Shown: positions 32,936 through 41,898, counted from the first letter of the stretch. The stretch is DNA of 64,000 nucleotides from Prolixibacteraceae bacterium JC049 (GCA_023369685.1 SACZ01000004.1:496001-560000), one strand, 5' to 3'. The notes: generated by a model from the sequence alone, not told the origin. Numbers and translations: made by a program.

Positions 32936-34294
32936 ATGAAGACAACAGCACAAAAACAAATGGCTCCGGTTCTTAGGATTGTTCCTAAAGATGAAAACAC
33001 GTTAGTAACCAATTTAATTACGCAAAAAGAAAATATTGCAGTAGTTGGTTTAGGATATGTAGGTTTACCACTTGCATTAGAATTTGCTTCTATCCTAAAA
33101 GTGAAAGGTTTTGATATCTCGGAATCGAAAGTAAAAGCGATGAAAGAAAAAAACGATCCTTCCAATGAATTATCAGAAGCTCACTTTAATGAAAAAAAGA
33201 TTGAATTCTCTTCTGATGAACGCATTTTAGAACAAGCTCGTTTTTATGTAGTAGCAGTACCAACACCAGTTACTTCTGATAATGTTCCAAATCTAAAACC
33301 ACTCATTAGTGCGACAGAAACTGTTGCCAGACATCTGAAAAGAGATGATTACGTGGTTTTTGAATCGACTGTTTACCCTGGATGCACTGAGGAAGTATGT
33401 GTACCTATTCTGGAGAATATTTCAGGTTTGAAGTTAAATCAGGATTTCAAAGTAGGTTACTCACCTGAAAGAATTAATCCTGGTGACACTCAGAATACGG
33501 TAACAACAATTACCAAAGTTGTTTCAGGTAGTGATGAAGAAGCTGCAGAACAAATTGCCAACGTATACGATCTGATTATCGAAGCAGGTGTTCATGTTGC
33601 TCCAAATATCAAGACAGCCGAAGCTTGTAAGGTAGTTGAAAATACACAGCGTGACGTAAACATTGCATTGATGAACGAATTGTCGATGTTATTCGAAAAA
33701 ATGGGCATTAATACCAATGATGTTCTTAGAGCAACCAAAACAAAATGGAATGCACTTCCTTTCTTCCCTGGTTTAGTTGGTGGTCACTGTATCGGAGTTG
33801 ATCCTTATTACTTAGCATACAAAGCCAACGAATTGGGAGTTGAGTCAGATATTATTTTGACTTCGCGCAAAGTAAACGAAGAGCTTCCAAAAAGAATTGC
33901 AGATAATGTAAAGCAGGCATTATTAAAGAACAATAAGAACATTGCAAAGAGCAAGGTTTTAGTACGCGGAATCACTTTCAAAGAGAATGTAAGCGACATT
34001 CGTAATTCGAAGGTAGCCAACATGATTCACAACCTTAAAGCAATGGGAGCTCAAGTTAACATTGAAGATCCTTTTGCATCATCAGAAGAAGTTGAAAAAG
34101 AATATGGATTATCTCTGTATCAAGGTTCATCATCAGAAAAGTACGATGCAATAATAATTGCAGTTGCTCACAATCAATATCGTTTCCATAATGCTGATTA
34201 CTACAAAAAAATGAGTAATGACAAAGCTATTGTATTCGATTTGAGAAATATTGTTACAGAAGTGGACACAGAAATGGATTATTATACCCTTTAA
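32936..34294 (+). CDS. UDP-sugar dehydrogenase (UDP-GlcNAc/GalNAc 6-dehydrogenase type)
   Basis: Oxidises a UDP-hexose or UDP-N-acetylhexosamine at C6 to the uronic acid with 2 NAD+. The 452-residue protein has the Rossmann motif ENIAVVGLGYVGLPLALEFA (after a ~30-residue N-terminal extension), VVAVPTPV, VFESTVYPGCTEE, GYSPERINPGD, ENTQRDVNIALMNELSMLF, the catalytic Cys in FPGLVGGHCIGVDPYYLAYKA, and VLVRGITFKENVSDIRNSKV. The ERINPGD and HCIGVDPYY forms are those of TviB/WbpO-like enzymes rather than UDP-glucose dehydrogenases. It is first of a five-gene operon and probably makes the acidic sugar polymerised by the GT2 synthase. Confidence 0.92.
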   Translation: MKTTAQKQMAPVLRIVPKDENTLVTNLITQKENIAVVGLGYVGLPLALEFASILKVKGFDISESKVKAMKEKNDPSNELSEAHFNEKKIEFSSDERILEQARFYVVAVPTPVTSDNVPNLKPLISATETVARHLKRDDYVVFESTVYPGCTEEVCVPILENISGLKLNQDFKVGYSPERINPGDTQNTVTTITKVVSGSDEEAAEQIANVYDLIIEAGVHVAPNIKTAEACKVVENTQRDVNIALMNELSMLFEKMGINTNDVLRATKTKWNALPFFPGLVGGHCIGVDPYYLAYKANELGVESDIILTSRKVNEELPKRIADNVKQALLKNNKNIAKSKVLVRGITFKENVSDIRNSKVANMIHNLKAMGAQVNIEDPFASSEEVEKEYGLSLYQGSSSEKYDAIIIAVAHNQYRFHNADYYKKMSNDKAIVFDLRNIVTEVDTEMDYYTL

Positions 34295-34301
34295 ACAGCC
34301 C

Positions 34302-35981
34302 ATGAGATTATTGTATAGCATATGGTTAATGGTGGTAACTCTCTCTGGTTTTACCCAAATAGTTAGCGAAGATCTAATAATTGCAAAGGTAGATTCGCTG
34401 GTTGCAGACTTTGATATTGCTAGAACCGTTGAAAATTCAATCGACAATTCCCAGCACTGGAATACATTATTCCAAAATAAAATGGTCGAACAGGATTCAC
34501 TAACGGCAGCAGTATTGAAGTGGCAACAAAAGGAGTTGCAAGCAGATTGGGGATTTATTCTCAACACTGGTATTGCTAACTACGAACGATTTGGGAACGA
34601 GGATATCAACTCTACTCTTCGACTAAAAGTTGGATTAGAGTGGAATCTACTAAGTGGAGGATGGAAAGAAAACAATCGTAAAGTACAGCTACTTGAAATC
34701 GACGAACTTATTTCCAATATCCAGAACCAGAGAGTAAGTAAGCACCAAAATTACCCATTCAGATATTATCAGATTATTTATCAATTCAATAGTGAAAAAA
34801 TGCGAATATTAACTCAATATCTTATGCTTTTGAATGAAGTGGATCGGTTATACCGCCACTCATCGGCATTGCATTATTTCAATCAATCTGAATGGTTAGA
34901 GCAAAAAAGCAAATTAACCAAATACAATCTTTTGCTTAGCAATATTCTCGATTACAATATGCAGCCAGTATTTAAACCAACGCAAACAGCTAGCATCAAT
35001 GCACTTCCTGTTTACATGGTTGACATACACGCCATTTTAAACCTGAACCAACTTCCAGCTCAGCTCGACTCCATTACTATTTTGGAAAAGCAAAAGTTGG
35101 AGATGGATCATCCAAAACTAAAGAAATGGCAACTAAAAGCATATGGTAGCTACAATTTTCGATTTAAAAATGCTGAAAGCAACTACTCCAACATTGGATT
35201 ATCGTTGCGTATTCCATTGGTCTTTAATCGAAAAAGACAAAACAATCGAATTGAGATTCAGCAACAACTGATGCAACAAGAAACACGATTGGAAAAAAAG
35301 AATATTCGCAAAGAGATATTGATTCAGTATTACGAATATGCTGACAAATTGAAGCAATATATCCAAATGCGCGATCAGAAATATCGTCTTGAGAAGCAGA
35401 TATTATTGCACAAAGCAATTGCAAATACCGATAACAACCTGGTAAGTTCATTCGATGCTTTAACCTTAATTCAAGCACATTATGAAACCGATTTTGAACT
35501 GGTAAGCCTTAAAAGTCAGCTTTACTTAATCTTACTAAAAATCGATCATCATACACAAGGAATTGAACTGGCCAATCATTTATCGATACTAAAAGACAAC
35601 AACCGATTCAGTAAGCAGAATATTATTCTAAAGTTGAAAGCCAACGATTTCATAGCTCACAGCCCCATGTGGATTATGGATTACTTGCAAAAACTTGGCA
35701 TATACCGATTAGCGGTTAACTCTGCTATTGATGAAAAGATTTTAATACAGTTGCAGAAAAGAGGCTTTATGGTCTCTACTAAAACAGAAGAAAGCCAAAC
35801 AAAAACAACCCCAACAATCTCCCCTTCTCAGTTCATTGACATGTATCATTTCGAAAGATATATAGCGCTTAAACAAGATCTAATGGTTGAAAATCTAAGC
35901 GATTTGATTGAACTGGAAATGCAATCGTTAAAATATACTCAGGCTACTAACTCAAAAAACTATAGTCATGAAAAGTTTTAG
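34302..35981 (+). CDS. TolC-like outer membrane efflux protein of the polysaccharide locus
   Basis: A 559-residue exported, mostly helical protein. The start was placed at 34302, 7 bp after the previous stop, since MRLLYSIWLMVVTLSGFTQ is a good signal peptide; the longer frame from 34251 overlaps the dehydrogenase. Two TolC-type repeats are seen: LRLKVGLEWNLLSGGWKENNRKVQLLEID and, later, LSLRIPLVFNRKRQNNRIEIQQQLMQQE, each a barrel strand running into a long coiled coil. The last ~110 residues are an extra domain unlike TolC, and include a stretch (DYLQKLGIYRLAVNSAID) of unknown role. With the adjacent membrane-fusion protein it probably forms an export channel for the polymer. It overlaps the next gene by 14 bp. 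Confidence 0.75.
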   Translation: MRLLYSIWLMVVTLSGFTQIVSEDLIIAKVDSLVADFDIARTVENSIDNSQHWNTLFQNKMVEQDSLTAAVLKWQQKELQADWGFILNTGIANYERFGNEDINSTLRLKVGLEWNLLSGGWKENNRKVQLLEIDELISNIQNQRVSKHQNYPFRYYQIIYQFNSEKMRILTQYLMLLNEVDRLYRHSSALHYFNQSEWLEQKSKLTKYNLLLSNILDYNMQPVFKPTQTASINALPVYMVDIHAILNLNQLPAQLDSITILEKQKLEMDHPKLKKWQLKAYGSYNFRFKNAESNYSNIGLSLRIPLVFNRKRQNNRIEIQQQLMQQETRLEKKNIRKEILIQYYEYADKLKQYIQMRDQKYRLEKQILLHKAIANTDNNLVSSFDALTLIQAHYETDFELVSLKSQLYLILLKIDHHTQGIELANHLSILKDNNRFSKQNIILKLKANDFIAHSPMWIMDYLQKLGIYRLAVNSAIDEKILIQLQKRGFMVSTKTEESQTKTTPTISPSQFIDMYHFERYIALKQDLMVENLSDLIELEMQSLKYTQATNSKNYSHEKF

Positions 35982-37029
35982 CTTAAGAGAACAACAATCG
36001 GTTATTAAGATACTGAAAGAGCCACCGAAAACAAAAAAGAAAAAGAAGTGGAGCTGGCAACGTATCACATTCATTATTGTACTGATAATAATAGCCTATT
36101 CTGTTGGAAAAAGAATATACGAAGGTACTTTGGAAGTAAATGGCGAAGGGCATGTTGTAATGAAGAAACAGATGGTTTCGTTTACTGAAGACATTCGATT
36201 AGCTAACATTTATATCGAAGAAGGACAATGGATAAACAAAGGTGATACACTTTTTCGCTACTACATTGAAGCCGATGAAAACAGCTATTCGAACCTGGCC
36301 ATTGAAGCCAGCGCTCCTCTTGAGTGGGTGGAAAAAGAGAAACTAAGATTGCTTCAGTTATTAAAGAACAATCGACTTGAAAATCAGGTAAACACCAACA
36401 GCATTACATTTCTGAAAAGCGAAATTAAGAAATACCAGAAAATCATTCTTCTGGGTGCCACTCAATACAGAAACACAGTACGTATGTACGAGAAACAACT
36501 GAACGAAGCACAATTGGAAGAATACAAACTGAAAGAAAATGAGAAGATACTTCGACAGCAACTTTGGTCAATAAGCCAGCTAGGCAAGAAAGTAGTAAAA
36601 ACCAAATGGGCAAAAGCCAACACATCGCGTCAGAGCAACTATTTCATTGCTCCTTCCGATGGACTCATCGGGCAGATCAACTTTCAAACCAACGAAGTAT
36701 GTTATGAGAAGCAAGAGGTTCTAACCATTCACCAGAAAAATGCCATTCGCATAAAAGGATATTACGATCCGGCTCAGATAAAGTATTTGGCCAATGGCAA
36801 AGTAATCAAGATTCGTTTTCCAGATGGCTCAAAAGGGAAAGGGGTAATCAACAACTTATTTGTATCGACTTACGCCTTGCCTGCCGAGTTTCAGAAGAAA
36901 TATGAACCTGTAAGACGAAACCTGGTAGCTAACATCATCCCGCTGGATGAAATTGAAGCTCGCAAATGGATGAACTTTTACAAAACAGATGTAGAAATAA
37001 GTAGTTTAAAATGGGAACTTAACTGGTAA
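35968..37029 (+). CDS. HlyD/Alg44-like membrane-fusion protein
   Basis: A 353-residue protein. A cytoplasmic basic stretch (KTKKKKKWSWQR, residues ~20-32) precedes one membrane helix (ITFIIVLIIIAYSVGKRI), then a lipoyl-like half motif (VSFTEDIRLANIYIEEGQWINKGDTLFRY, ~70-98), a long coiled coil (~110-215), the second lipoyl half (FIAPSDGLIGQINFQTNEVCYEKQEVLTI) and a beta-barrel part (AIRIKGYYDPAQIKYLANGKVIKIRFPDG). This is the layout of periplasmic adaptors such as HlyD and the periplasmic part of Alg44. It links the inner-membrane synthase to the TolC-like protein in the likely model. ATG/stop overlaps with both neighbours show tight coupling. Confidence 0.85.
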   Translation: MKSFSLREQQSVIKILKEPPKTKKKKKWSWQRITFIIVLIIIAYSVGKRIYEGTLEVNGEGHVVMKKQMVSFTEDIRLANIYIEEGQWINKGDTLFRYYIEADENSYSNLAIEASAPLEWVEKEKLRLLQLLKNNRLENQVNTNSITFLKSEIKKYQKIILLGATQYRNTVRMYEKQLNEAQLEEYKLKENEKILRQQLWSISQLGKKVVKTKWAKANTSRQSNYFIAPSDGLIGQINFQTNEVCYEKQEVLTIHQKNAIRIKGYYDPAQIKYLANGKVIKIRFPDGSKGKGVINNLFVSTYALPAEFQKKYEPVRRNLVANIIPLDEIEARKWMNFYKTDVEISSLKWELNW

Positions 37030-38402
37030 TGTTAACAGTATTAAGAAATAACGACAAGGGTAAAGTATTTGAATATGAAGAACTAACTTTCCTAAAGGTG
37101 AATTCAACGCAATTCAACCTACAGGATTTTAGTGCATATATCGATGCTATTTATATTGATACTGGCTCTCTGGATACGATTCAAACTGTTCTACAGAAAA
37201 TCAGATCGAATCCGGACAACTTGTTATTTCTTCTTCCTGTTTTTGCACCCAAAAGTGTTACCAATAACAACCATGAACTGGGTTTAGATGGAAAAGTAGA
37301 CAATTCGGATTTCTTCATGGCTGCACAGCGCACTCGCAGTATTCAGGAAAAAATTAGCCATATAAAAGCGGAGATTAATACCGAACAGTTTTTCGAAAAC
37401 CAGGTTCAGATTAAAGCCATTCAGTTTGCCTACACCCGCAACATGCCACTTACTCCTCTTCGCAATAGAGAAAGTAAAACCGGTTACATCTATCCATTCA
37501 TCGATAATATCTCATCGCGAAAGCAAGGCGGATTGATCAACCAATTGGATAGTGCAGTAAATAAAGGGTGGATGCAGCAAGAGCTACAGGACAAAATAAA
37601 TGTTTGCCCTTCGTGTAACGATACTTATCTACACTTCCGCGACACTTGTTCCAGCTGTGGTTCAATCGATTTAAAATACGAAGAGATTATCCATCACTTT
37701 AAATGTGCACACGTGGCTCCTAAGTCGAGCTTCTTGATGAACGACAGACTTCAATGTCCAAAATGTGACAATCACCTTCGCCATATTGGAATCGATTACG
37801 ATAAGCCTTCGGAAATTACCATATGCAACACATGCAGCCATCAATCGCAGGAGACACACATGAAAGCTCACTGTGTATCGTGTGGTACAGAAAGTGATGT
37901 TCATGAGATTGAAACCCGCTCGATTTATAAATATTCCATAACCAGTTTGGGAATTCAGGTGGCTATTCATGGAAATATGGGCACTGAGCAGGAAGAAGAT
38001 AATAACTCTACCAACCTGGTTGGATGGCAGTTATTCCAATTGTACAAAAATCAGGAGACACAGCGCTCAATGATGCTGGATAATAACAATCGATTCATTC
38101 ATGTACATATTCAGTCCGATATGATTTCGAAGCTGAACAGCAATGCCAAAGATAAATTTAGAGTGGAGATGGCACAGATAATAGCATCTTACCTTCGCCC
38201 GGAAGATATTATCTCTGCTGAAAATGTGTTCAACTATGAGCTGATTCTGATTCAACCAACCGATTACTTTGCTGATGATCTGATGCAGACACTTCAGTAT
38301 AATATTGAGAAGATGTTGGGTGATAATTTACAGAACGATAAAACAAGCGTTAACATTTCGTGGGATTACCTTAAAAACCTGAATAAGCAGCAAACCGGAT
38401 GA
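37029..38402 (+). CDS. TackOD1-like zinc-ribbon protein with degenerate GGDEF-like tail
   Basis: A 457-residue soluble protein. Residues 1-150 are an uncharacterised domain; ~190-295 contain four Cys-pair zinc ribbons (CPSCNDTYLHFRDTCSSCGS, CPKCDNHLRH, CNTCSHQSQ, CVSCGTES), an arrangement resembling the TackOD1 output domain first described in Thaumarchaeota. The last ~120 residues (FIHVHIQSDMISKLNSNAKDKFRVEMAQIIASYLRPEDIISAENVFNYELILIQP) have the secondary-structure pattern of a GGDEF domain but no GGDEF motif. It lies inside the polysaccharide operon, overlapping its neighbours by 1 and 4 bases. It probably regulates the synthase, perhaps in the place of a PilZ or c-di-GMP receptor; this is inference. 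Confidence 0.75.
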   Translation: MLTVLRNNDKGKVFEYEELTFLKVNSTQFNLQDFSAYIDAIYIDTGSLDTIQTVLQKIRSNPDNLLFLLPVFAPKSVTNNNHELGLDGKVDNSDFFMAAQRTRSIQEKISHIKAEINTEQFFENQVQIKAIQFAYTRNMPLTPLRNRESKTGYIYPFIDNISSRKQGGLINQLDSAVNKGWMQQELQDKINVCPSCNDTYLHFRDTCSSCGSIDLKYEEIIHHFKCAHVAPKSSFLMNDRLQCPKCDNHLRHIGIDYDKPSEITICNTCSHQSQETHMKAHCVSCGTESDVHEIETRSIYKYSITSLGIQVAIHGNMGTEQEEDNNSTNLVGWQLFQLYKNQETQRSMMLDNNNRFIHVHIQSDMISKLNSNAKDKFRVEMAQIIASYLRPEDIISAENVFNYELILIQPTDYFADDLMQTLQYNIEKMLGDNLQNDKTSVNISWDYLKNLNKQQTG

Positions 38403-39715
38403 TTGAATGGAGAGAAATATTGCCCGAATACCTTATCTACTGGCACGAAGTGGGTATTGGAAAGTTCATCCGAATTTTCTGGTACTTCATTATCTTCGAG
38501 CTAACCCGATATATACTTATCGATTATGTCGTTGCATGGGTACAGTTTTTCAATCGTAAGAAAAGAAAACTTCGATTCGATGCTGCTCGCAATTTGCTCC
38601 GAGCTGAAAATCCGTTGGTTTCAATTATTGTTCCTGGAAAAAACGAAGGGAAACACCTTTATAAGCTGGTAAAGTCGCTAAATGAGCAGACCTATAAGAA
38701 TACCGAATTAATAATTGTGGATGATGGCTCGGATGATGACACACCTATTATTGGCAGAAGCCTGGAAAAAAATGGATTGATCGATATGTTTCTTCGCAAC
38801 GAACAGCGAGGGGGGAAAGCATCTGCCGCCAATATGGCGCTCCACTTTGCCAAAGGAAGCATCATTGTGCACCTGGATGCAGACTGTTCATTCGACTGCG
38901 ATGCCATTGAGAATGTAATTGTTCCTTTTTATATGGACCAACGGATTGGTGCCGTGGGAGGTAATGTGAAAGTGCGTAATTTCGAAGATGGATTAGCACC
39001 TCGCCTACAAGCCATTGAGTATTTAAAGACTGTTTCTGTGGGTCGTATTGCCACTTCCTCGTTGGGAATTTATAAGATTATATCCGGTGCATTCGGAGCT
39101 TTTCGTGCCAATGTAATTCAATCAATTGGAGGTTGGGATATTGGTCCCGGATTAGATGGCGACATCACTGTAAAAATTAGAAAATCAGGTTACAAAACCG
39201 TTTTCGAGCCTTCAGCAGTTTGTCTGACCAGTGCTCCTATTAATTTCCGAATCTTAACCAAGCAGCGACTTCGTTGGGACAAGTCTATTATTCGATTTAG
39301 AGTAAGAAAACATTTCGATATATTTCTCCCTCATGCCGGTTTCAATTGGTCGAATTTCTTTGCATCGTTCGAGAATATATTTTACAATGTAATTCTGGAC
39401 ATTACCTGGTGGATCTATATCTTCGATGTGATAGTAAACTACAACAGCACATTGCATTTTATCATCCCAATGAACTTTACCCTTTATACGGTTGTGGCTT
39501 ATTTTCAAATGCTATCGATGTATATCTTTTCAGAACGAAGAAAAGAGGAATTACAATTCTGGAAGTATGCTCCATTAATGACAATTTATACTGGAACATA
39601 TCTTCGAATTGTAAGAACAATTGCCTATTACCATGAATTGGTGCTTAAGAAATCATACGATGATCCTTGGAATCCGTATAAATCAAGCAGTCAGGCAAAA
39701 AAGCATGGTTTCTAG
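38399..39715 (+). CDS. Processive GT2 polysaccharide synthase
   Basis: A 438-residue inner-membrane family 2 glycosyltransferase. An N-terminal helix (residues ~20-45) precedes the catalytic domain, with LVSIIVPGKNEGKHLYKLVKSLNEQ, IIVDDGSDDDT, HLDADCSF (DxD metal motif), GLDGDITVKIRKSGYKTVFEP and QRLRW (the QxxRW motif of cellulose, chitin and hyaluronan-type processive synthases). About four C-terminal helices (IFYNVILDITWWIYIFDVI and on) would form the translocation channel. The dehydrogenase at the operon start suggests the polymer contains a uronic acid. The 3' end overlaps the convergent corA stop by 4 bases. Confidence 0.9.
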   Translation: MIEWREILPEYLIYWHEVGIGKFIRIFWYFIIFELTRYILIDYVVAWVQFFNRKKRKLRFDAARNLLRAENPLVSIIVPGKNEGKHLYKLVKSLNEQTYKNTELIIVDDGSDDDTPIIGRSLEKNGLIDMFLRNEQRGGKASAANMALHFAKGSIIVHLDADCSFDCDAIENVIVPFYMDQRIGAVGGNVKVRNFEDGLAPRLQAIEYLKTVSVGRIATSSLGIYKIISGAFGAFRANVIQSIGGWDIGPGLDGDITVKIRKSGYKTVFEPSAVCLTSAPINFRILTKQRLRWDKSIIRFRVRKHFDIFLPHAGFNWSNFFASFENIFYNVILDITWWIYIFDVIVNYNSTLHFIIPMNFTLYTVVAYFQMLSMYIFSERRKEELQFWKYAPLMTIYTGTYLRIVRTIAYYHELVLKKSYDDPWNPYKSSSQAKKHGF

Positions 39716-40638
39716 AACAGATTCTTTCTGCGGAACCACCAAAAGCCTAATACTGTAATTAAGATGGAAACGAAGATGATGGTAACAAACCCCAACTTAC
39801 TTTCTTCTAAAAAGTTAACCGTATTCATCCCGTAAAAACTAGCAATCAGCGTAGGTATCATCAGAATGATTGTAATAGAAGTCAGCTGTTTCATCACGTT
39901 GTTCAGGTTATTTGAAATTACGTTACTGAAAGCCTGCATCATGTTATTCTGTACCTCGCTATAGATTTTGGCCATCTCTATGGCCTGTTGCATTTCAATG
40001 CGTACATCTTCCAACAATTCCTGATCGAGCAAGCTATGATCCACAAACTGAGTAGAACGTAACTTATGCAACAGCAGCTCATTAGACTTCATCGATGCCA
40101 GGAAATAAACCAGGCATTTCTCCATTCGCAACAACTTTCTAAGCTCTTCGTTCTTAGTAGAAAGCTGCAACTCATCCTCAATTCTGTTGGCCTGAATATT
40201 AATGCGCTTCAAGTAAGCCAGGTATTTCTGAGCCGTATGGTGCATCAAGTTCAATAAGAAATTGTGTGGCAATAACAGTTCCGGAGTAAATTGAGTCAAC
40301 GAAAGAATACGCTTACTAATTCGCTCATTCTCGCGACATATTGTAATTACAGTGTGTGGCGATAATAAAACCCCCATGGTCACCGTAGCGTAAGGCACCT
40401 GATTTACCGGAGTATAAATAGGCACACGAACGATATTCATCGACCATTCACCAGAACGCTCAGTACGAGCTCTCTCGTCGGGATCAAGAATGTCCTCCAT
40501 AAAATCACGGGGCAATCCAAATTTCTTTATTAAATGGTGAATTTCGTGCTGGCGTGGAGCATTTACAATTATCCAGCTATTTTTTTCCCATGCACTAATC
40601 TCTGGGAATCTCTTTTCTAATTTTACGTACCGAATCAT
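39712..40638 (-). CDS. corA: CorA-family divalent cation transporter
   Basis: A 308-residue Mg2+/Co2+ channel of the CorA-MIT family. The cytosolic part (1-~245) has PRDFMEDILDPDERARTER and a long stalk helix; two C-terminal membrane helices carry the signature YGMNTVNF (GMN) at the end of the first (MIPTLIASFYGMNTVNFLEE) and a basic tail (WWFRRKNLF). Upstream is an unusually strong ribosome-binding site, AAAGGAGGTGA, ending 4 bases before the ATG, next to a hairpin, and a -7 box at 40761-40768, giving a leader of about 115 nt. Confidence 0.95.
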   Translation of the reverse strand: MIRYVKLEKRFPEISAWEKNSWIIVNAPRQHEIHHLIKKFGLPRDFMEDILDPDERARTERSGEWSMNIVRVPIYTPVNQVPYATVTMGVLLSPHTVITICRENERISKRILSLTQFTPELLLPHNFLLNLMHHTAQKYLAYLKRINIQANRIEDELQLSTKNEELRKLLRMEKCLVYFLASMKSNELLLHKLRSTQFVDHSLLDQELLEDVRIEMQQAIEMAKIYSEVQNNMMQAFSNVISNNLNNVMKQLTSITIILMIPTLIASFYGMNTVNFLEESKLGFVTIIFVSILITVLGFWWFRRKNLF

Positions 40639-40642
40639 GAGT

Positions 40643-40680
40643 TCACCTCCTTTCGACAGAAGGTGACAACTACCTTCTGT
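40643..40680 (-). promoter_or_regulatory. corA leader: hairpin followed by a consensus Shine-Dalgarno
   Basis: Read leftward: ACAGAAGG, a 9-base loop, CCTTCTGT (complements of 40673-40680 and 40656-40663), then CGAAAGGAGGTGAACTC before the ATG. The AAAGGAGGTGA is a full match to the anti-Shine-Dalgarno, rare in Bacteroidota. Confidence 0.75.
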
Positions 40681-40760
40681 TAGTTTTCTTTAAAATATTC
40701 TCCTAATGTGCTATTCTGATGATAGTCGTCCATATTCGTTTATGAATTCAATTGCGTCGG

Positions 40761-40768
40761 CAAAGGTA
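40761..40768 (-). promoter_or_regulatory. Promoter -7 box of corA
   Basis: The complement reads TACCTTTG, an exact TAnnTTTG match, giving a predicted leader of ~115 nt. Confidence 0.6.
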
Positions 40769-41007
40769 GTTTTTATTTTCAGTTTATGCCTATAAATGGC
40801 CATTAAATAAAGGTATCCCGCCATTCCTTCACGCTAAACAGTTCATACCTAAGCCATCTGTAATCGATCTAATTTTAAGCTCTCCACTCCTCTATCTGGT
40901 TCGCGATTATTGACACTTAATCCAACAAATACTCAAAAGATCTGCTCATTTATCAAGTTAAACTTTTAAACCACCTTTATGTTTATTATCAAACACAAAT
41001 CTGTTTA

Positions 41008-41015
41008 TATATTTG
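41008..41015 (+). promoter_or_regulatory. Promoter -7 box of the CatA-like gene
   Basis: TATATTTG followed by CACC, an exact TAnnTTTG match, 31 bp before the ATG. Confidence 0.65.
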
Positions 41016-41046
41016 CACCCCAATTTCATACTGAAAAAATAAGTAG

Positions 41047-41760
41047 ATGCAAGAGAGAGAAGAAATAGAATTCATTGAAAGATACAATGGACGTAAGCTT
41101 TCTGAGGAAGAGAGAAATACTTATGAAAAATGGTCGTTGAACTTTTTTCATCAAACAAGTATTGTACAAGAGCCTTACCTACAAATGACACTACAGGTGG
41201 ATATTTCGAAGGCACTTGAAATTTACAACACTCAATACAGATCCATAGAAGGCGCTTCGTTCACCGCTTATTTGATGTGGCATATTGTACAGGCAGGAAA
41301 GTTACATCCGTATTTTCGTTACCGAAAAATACAAGACGAATGGTATATTTTCGATGAGCTACCACTCTATTCTCCAGTAGCTATTGGTGGCGATGCACGT
41401 TTTGCAGATTTGAAGCTAGAACCATTTGTTAATACCAAACTGGAAGAGTTCTTCCCAATTTATCGTGCAACGCAGAACAAGCTTTTCGATGATGGAGTTT
41501 TCACTCCGCTATCGCCAGTGTATTGGCAAAATGCCTGGTTTGTAGGAAATCTTCCCAACCTACAGTTCACCGGATTCCAGTTGCATAGTTCTGCCATTAA
41601 AAACGGACGTCCATTCTTCTACTTCGGAAAACGTTTCCGCCAGGATGGAAAACAGATGATTCCACTACTTGTAGCATTCGACCATTCTAACATCGATCCA
41701 TATGTGCTTTCGGCATTTATGGCCGACTTCCAACGATCGATGGAAGGAGAAGAAATTTAA
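41047..41760 (+). CDS. CatA-like O-acetyltransferase
   Basis: A 237-residue protein of the chloramphenicol acetyltransferase-like fold found in Bacteroidota. The N-terminal FIERYNGRKLSEEERNTYEKWSLNFFHQT and QMTLQVDISKALEIYN parts, SFTAYLMWHIVQAG, FRYRKIQDEWYIFDELPLYSPVAIGGD and WFVGNLPNLQFTGFQL match CatA-like proteins. The catalytic His motif of true CAT (HHAxxDG) is replaced by AFDHSNIDPY, so His and Asp are kept but the motif is altered. It may acetylate another substrate; antibiotic resistance should not be assumed. Single gene with a terminator. Confidence 0.85.
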   Translation: MQEREEIEFIERYNGRKLSEEERNTYEKWSLNFFHQTSIVQEPYLQMTLQVDISKALEIYNTQYRSIEGASFTAYLMWHIVQAGKLHPYFRYRKIQDEWYIFDELPLYSPVAIGGDARFADLKLEPFVNTKLEEFFPIYRATQNKLFDDGVFTPLSPVYWQNAWFVGNLPNLQFTGFQLHSSAIKNGRPFFYFGKRFRQDGKQMIPLLVAFDHSNIDPYVLSAFMADFQRSMEGEEI

Positions 41761-41822
41761 AATATTTTCATTTTACAGCTGAGATAGTTTCACTTTTCTC
41801 ATTGCTGTAATCCAATATAATA

Positions 41823-41860
41823 CAAGAGAGGCCATCCTAAAAAGAATGGCCTCTTGTTTT
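41823..41860. terminator. Shared terminator between the CatA-like gene and susD
   Basis: AGAGGCCAT (41827-41835) pairs with ATGGCCTCT (41846-41854), extended by outer A/T and G/C pairs with a small bulge, and followed by TTGTTTTC on the plus strand. It lies between convergent genes. Confidence 0.8.
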
Positions 41861-41898
41861 CAAAATAGAGTTCCCTCTATTTCATTCATATGGAAATA

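Larger units (their letters stand above)
40639..41046. other. 408-bp divergent region between corA and the CatA-like gene
   Basis: Contains the corA leader (hairpin plus strong Shine-Dalgarno), the corA -7 box at 40761-40768, an AT-rich middle without recognisable structure, and the -7 box of the rightward gene at 41008-41015. No gene seen. Confidence 0.6.

Noticed and set aside
34251-34301. Longer start of the TolC-like protein at 34251
   Set aside because: It overlaps the dehydrogenase and hides the signal peptide, which begins cleanly at 34302.
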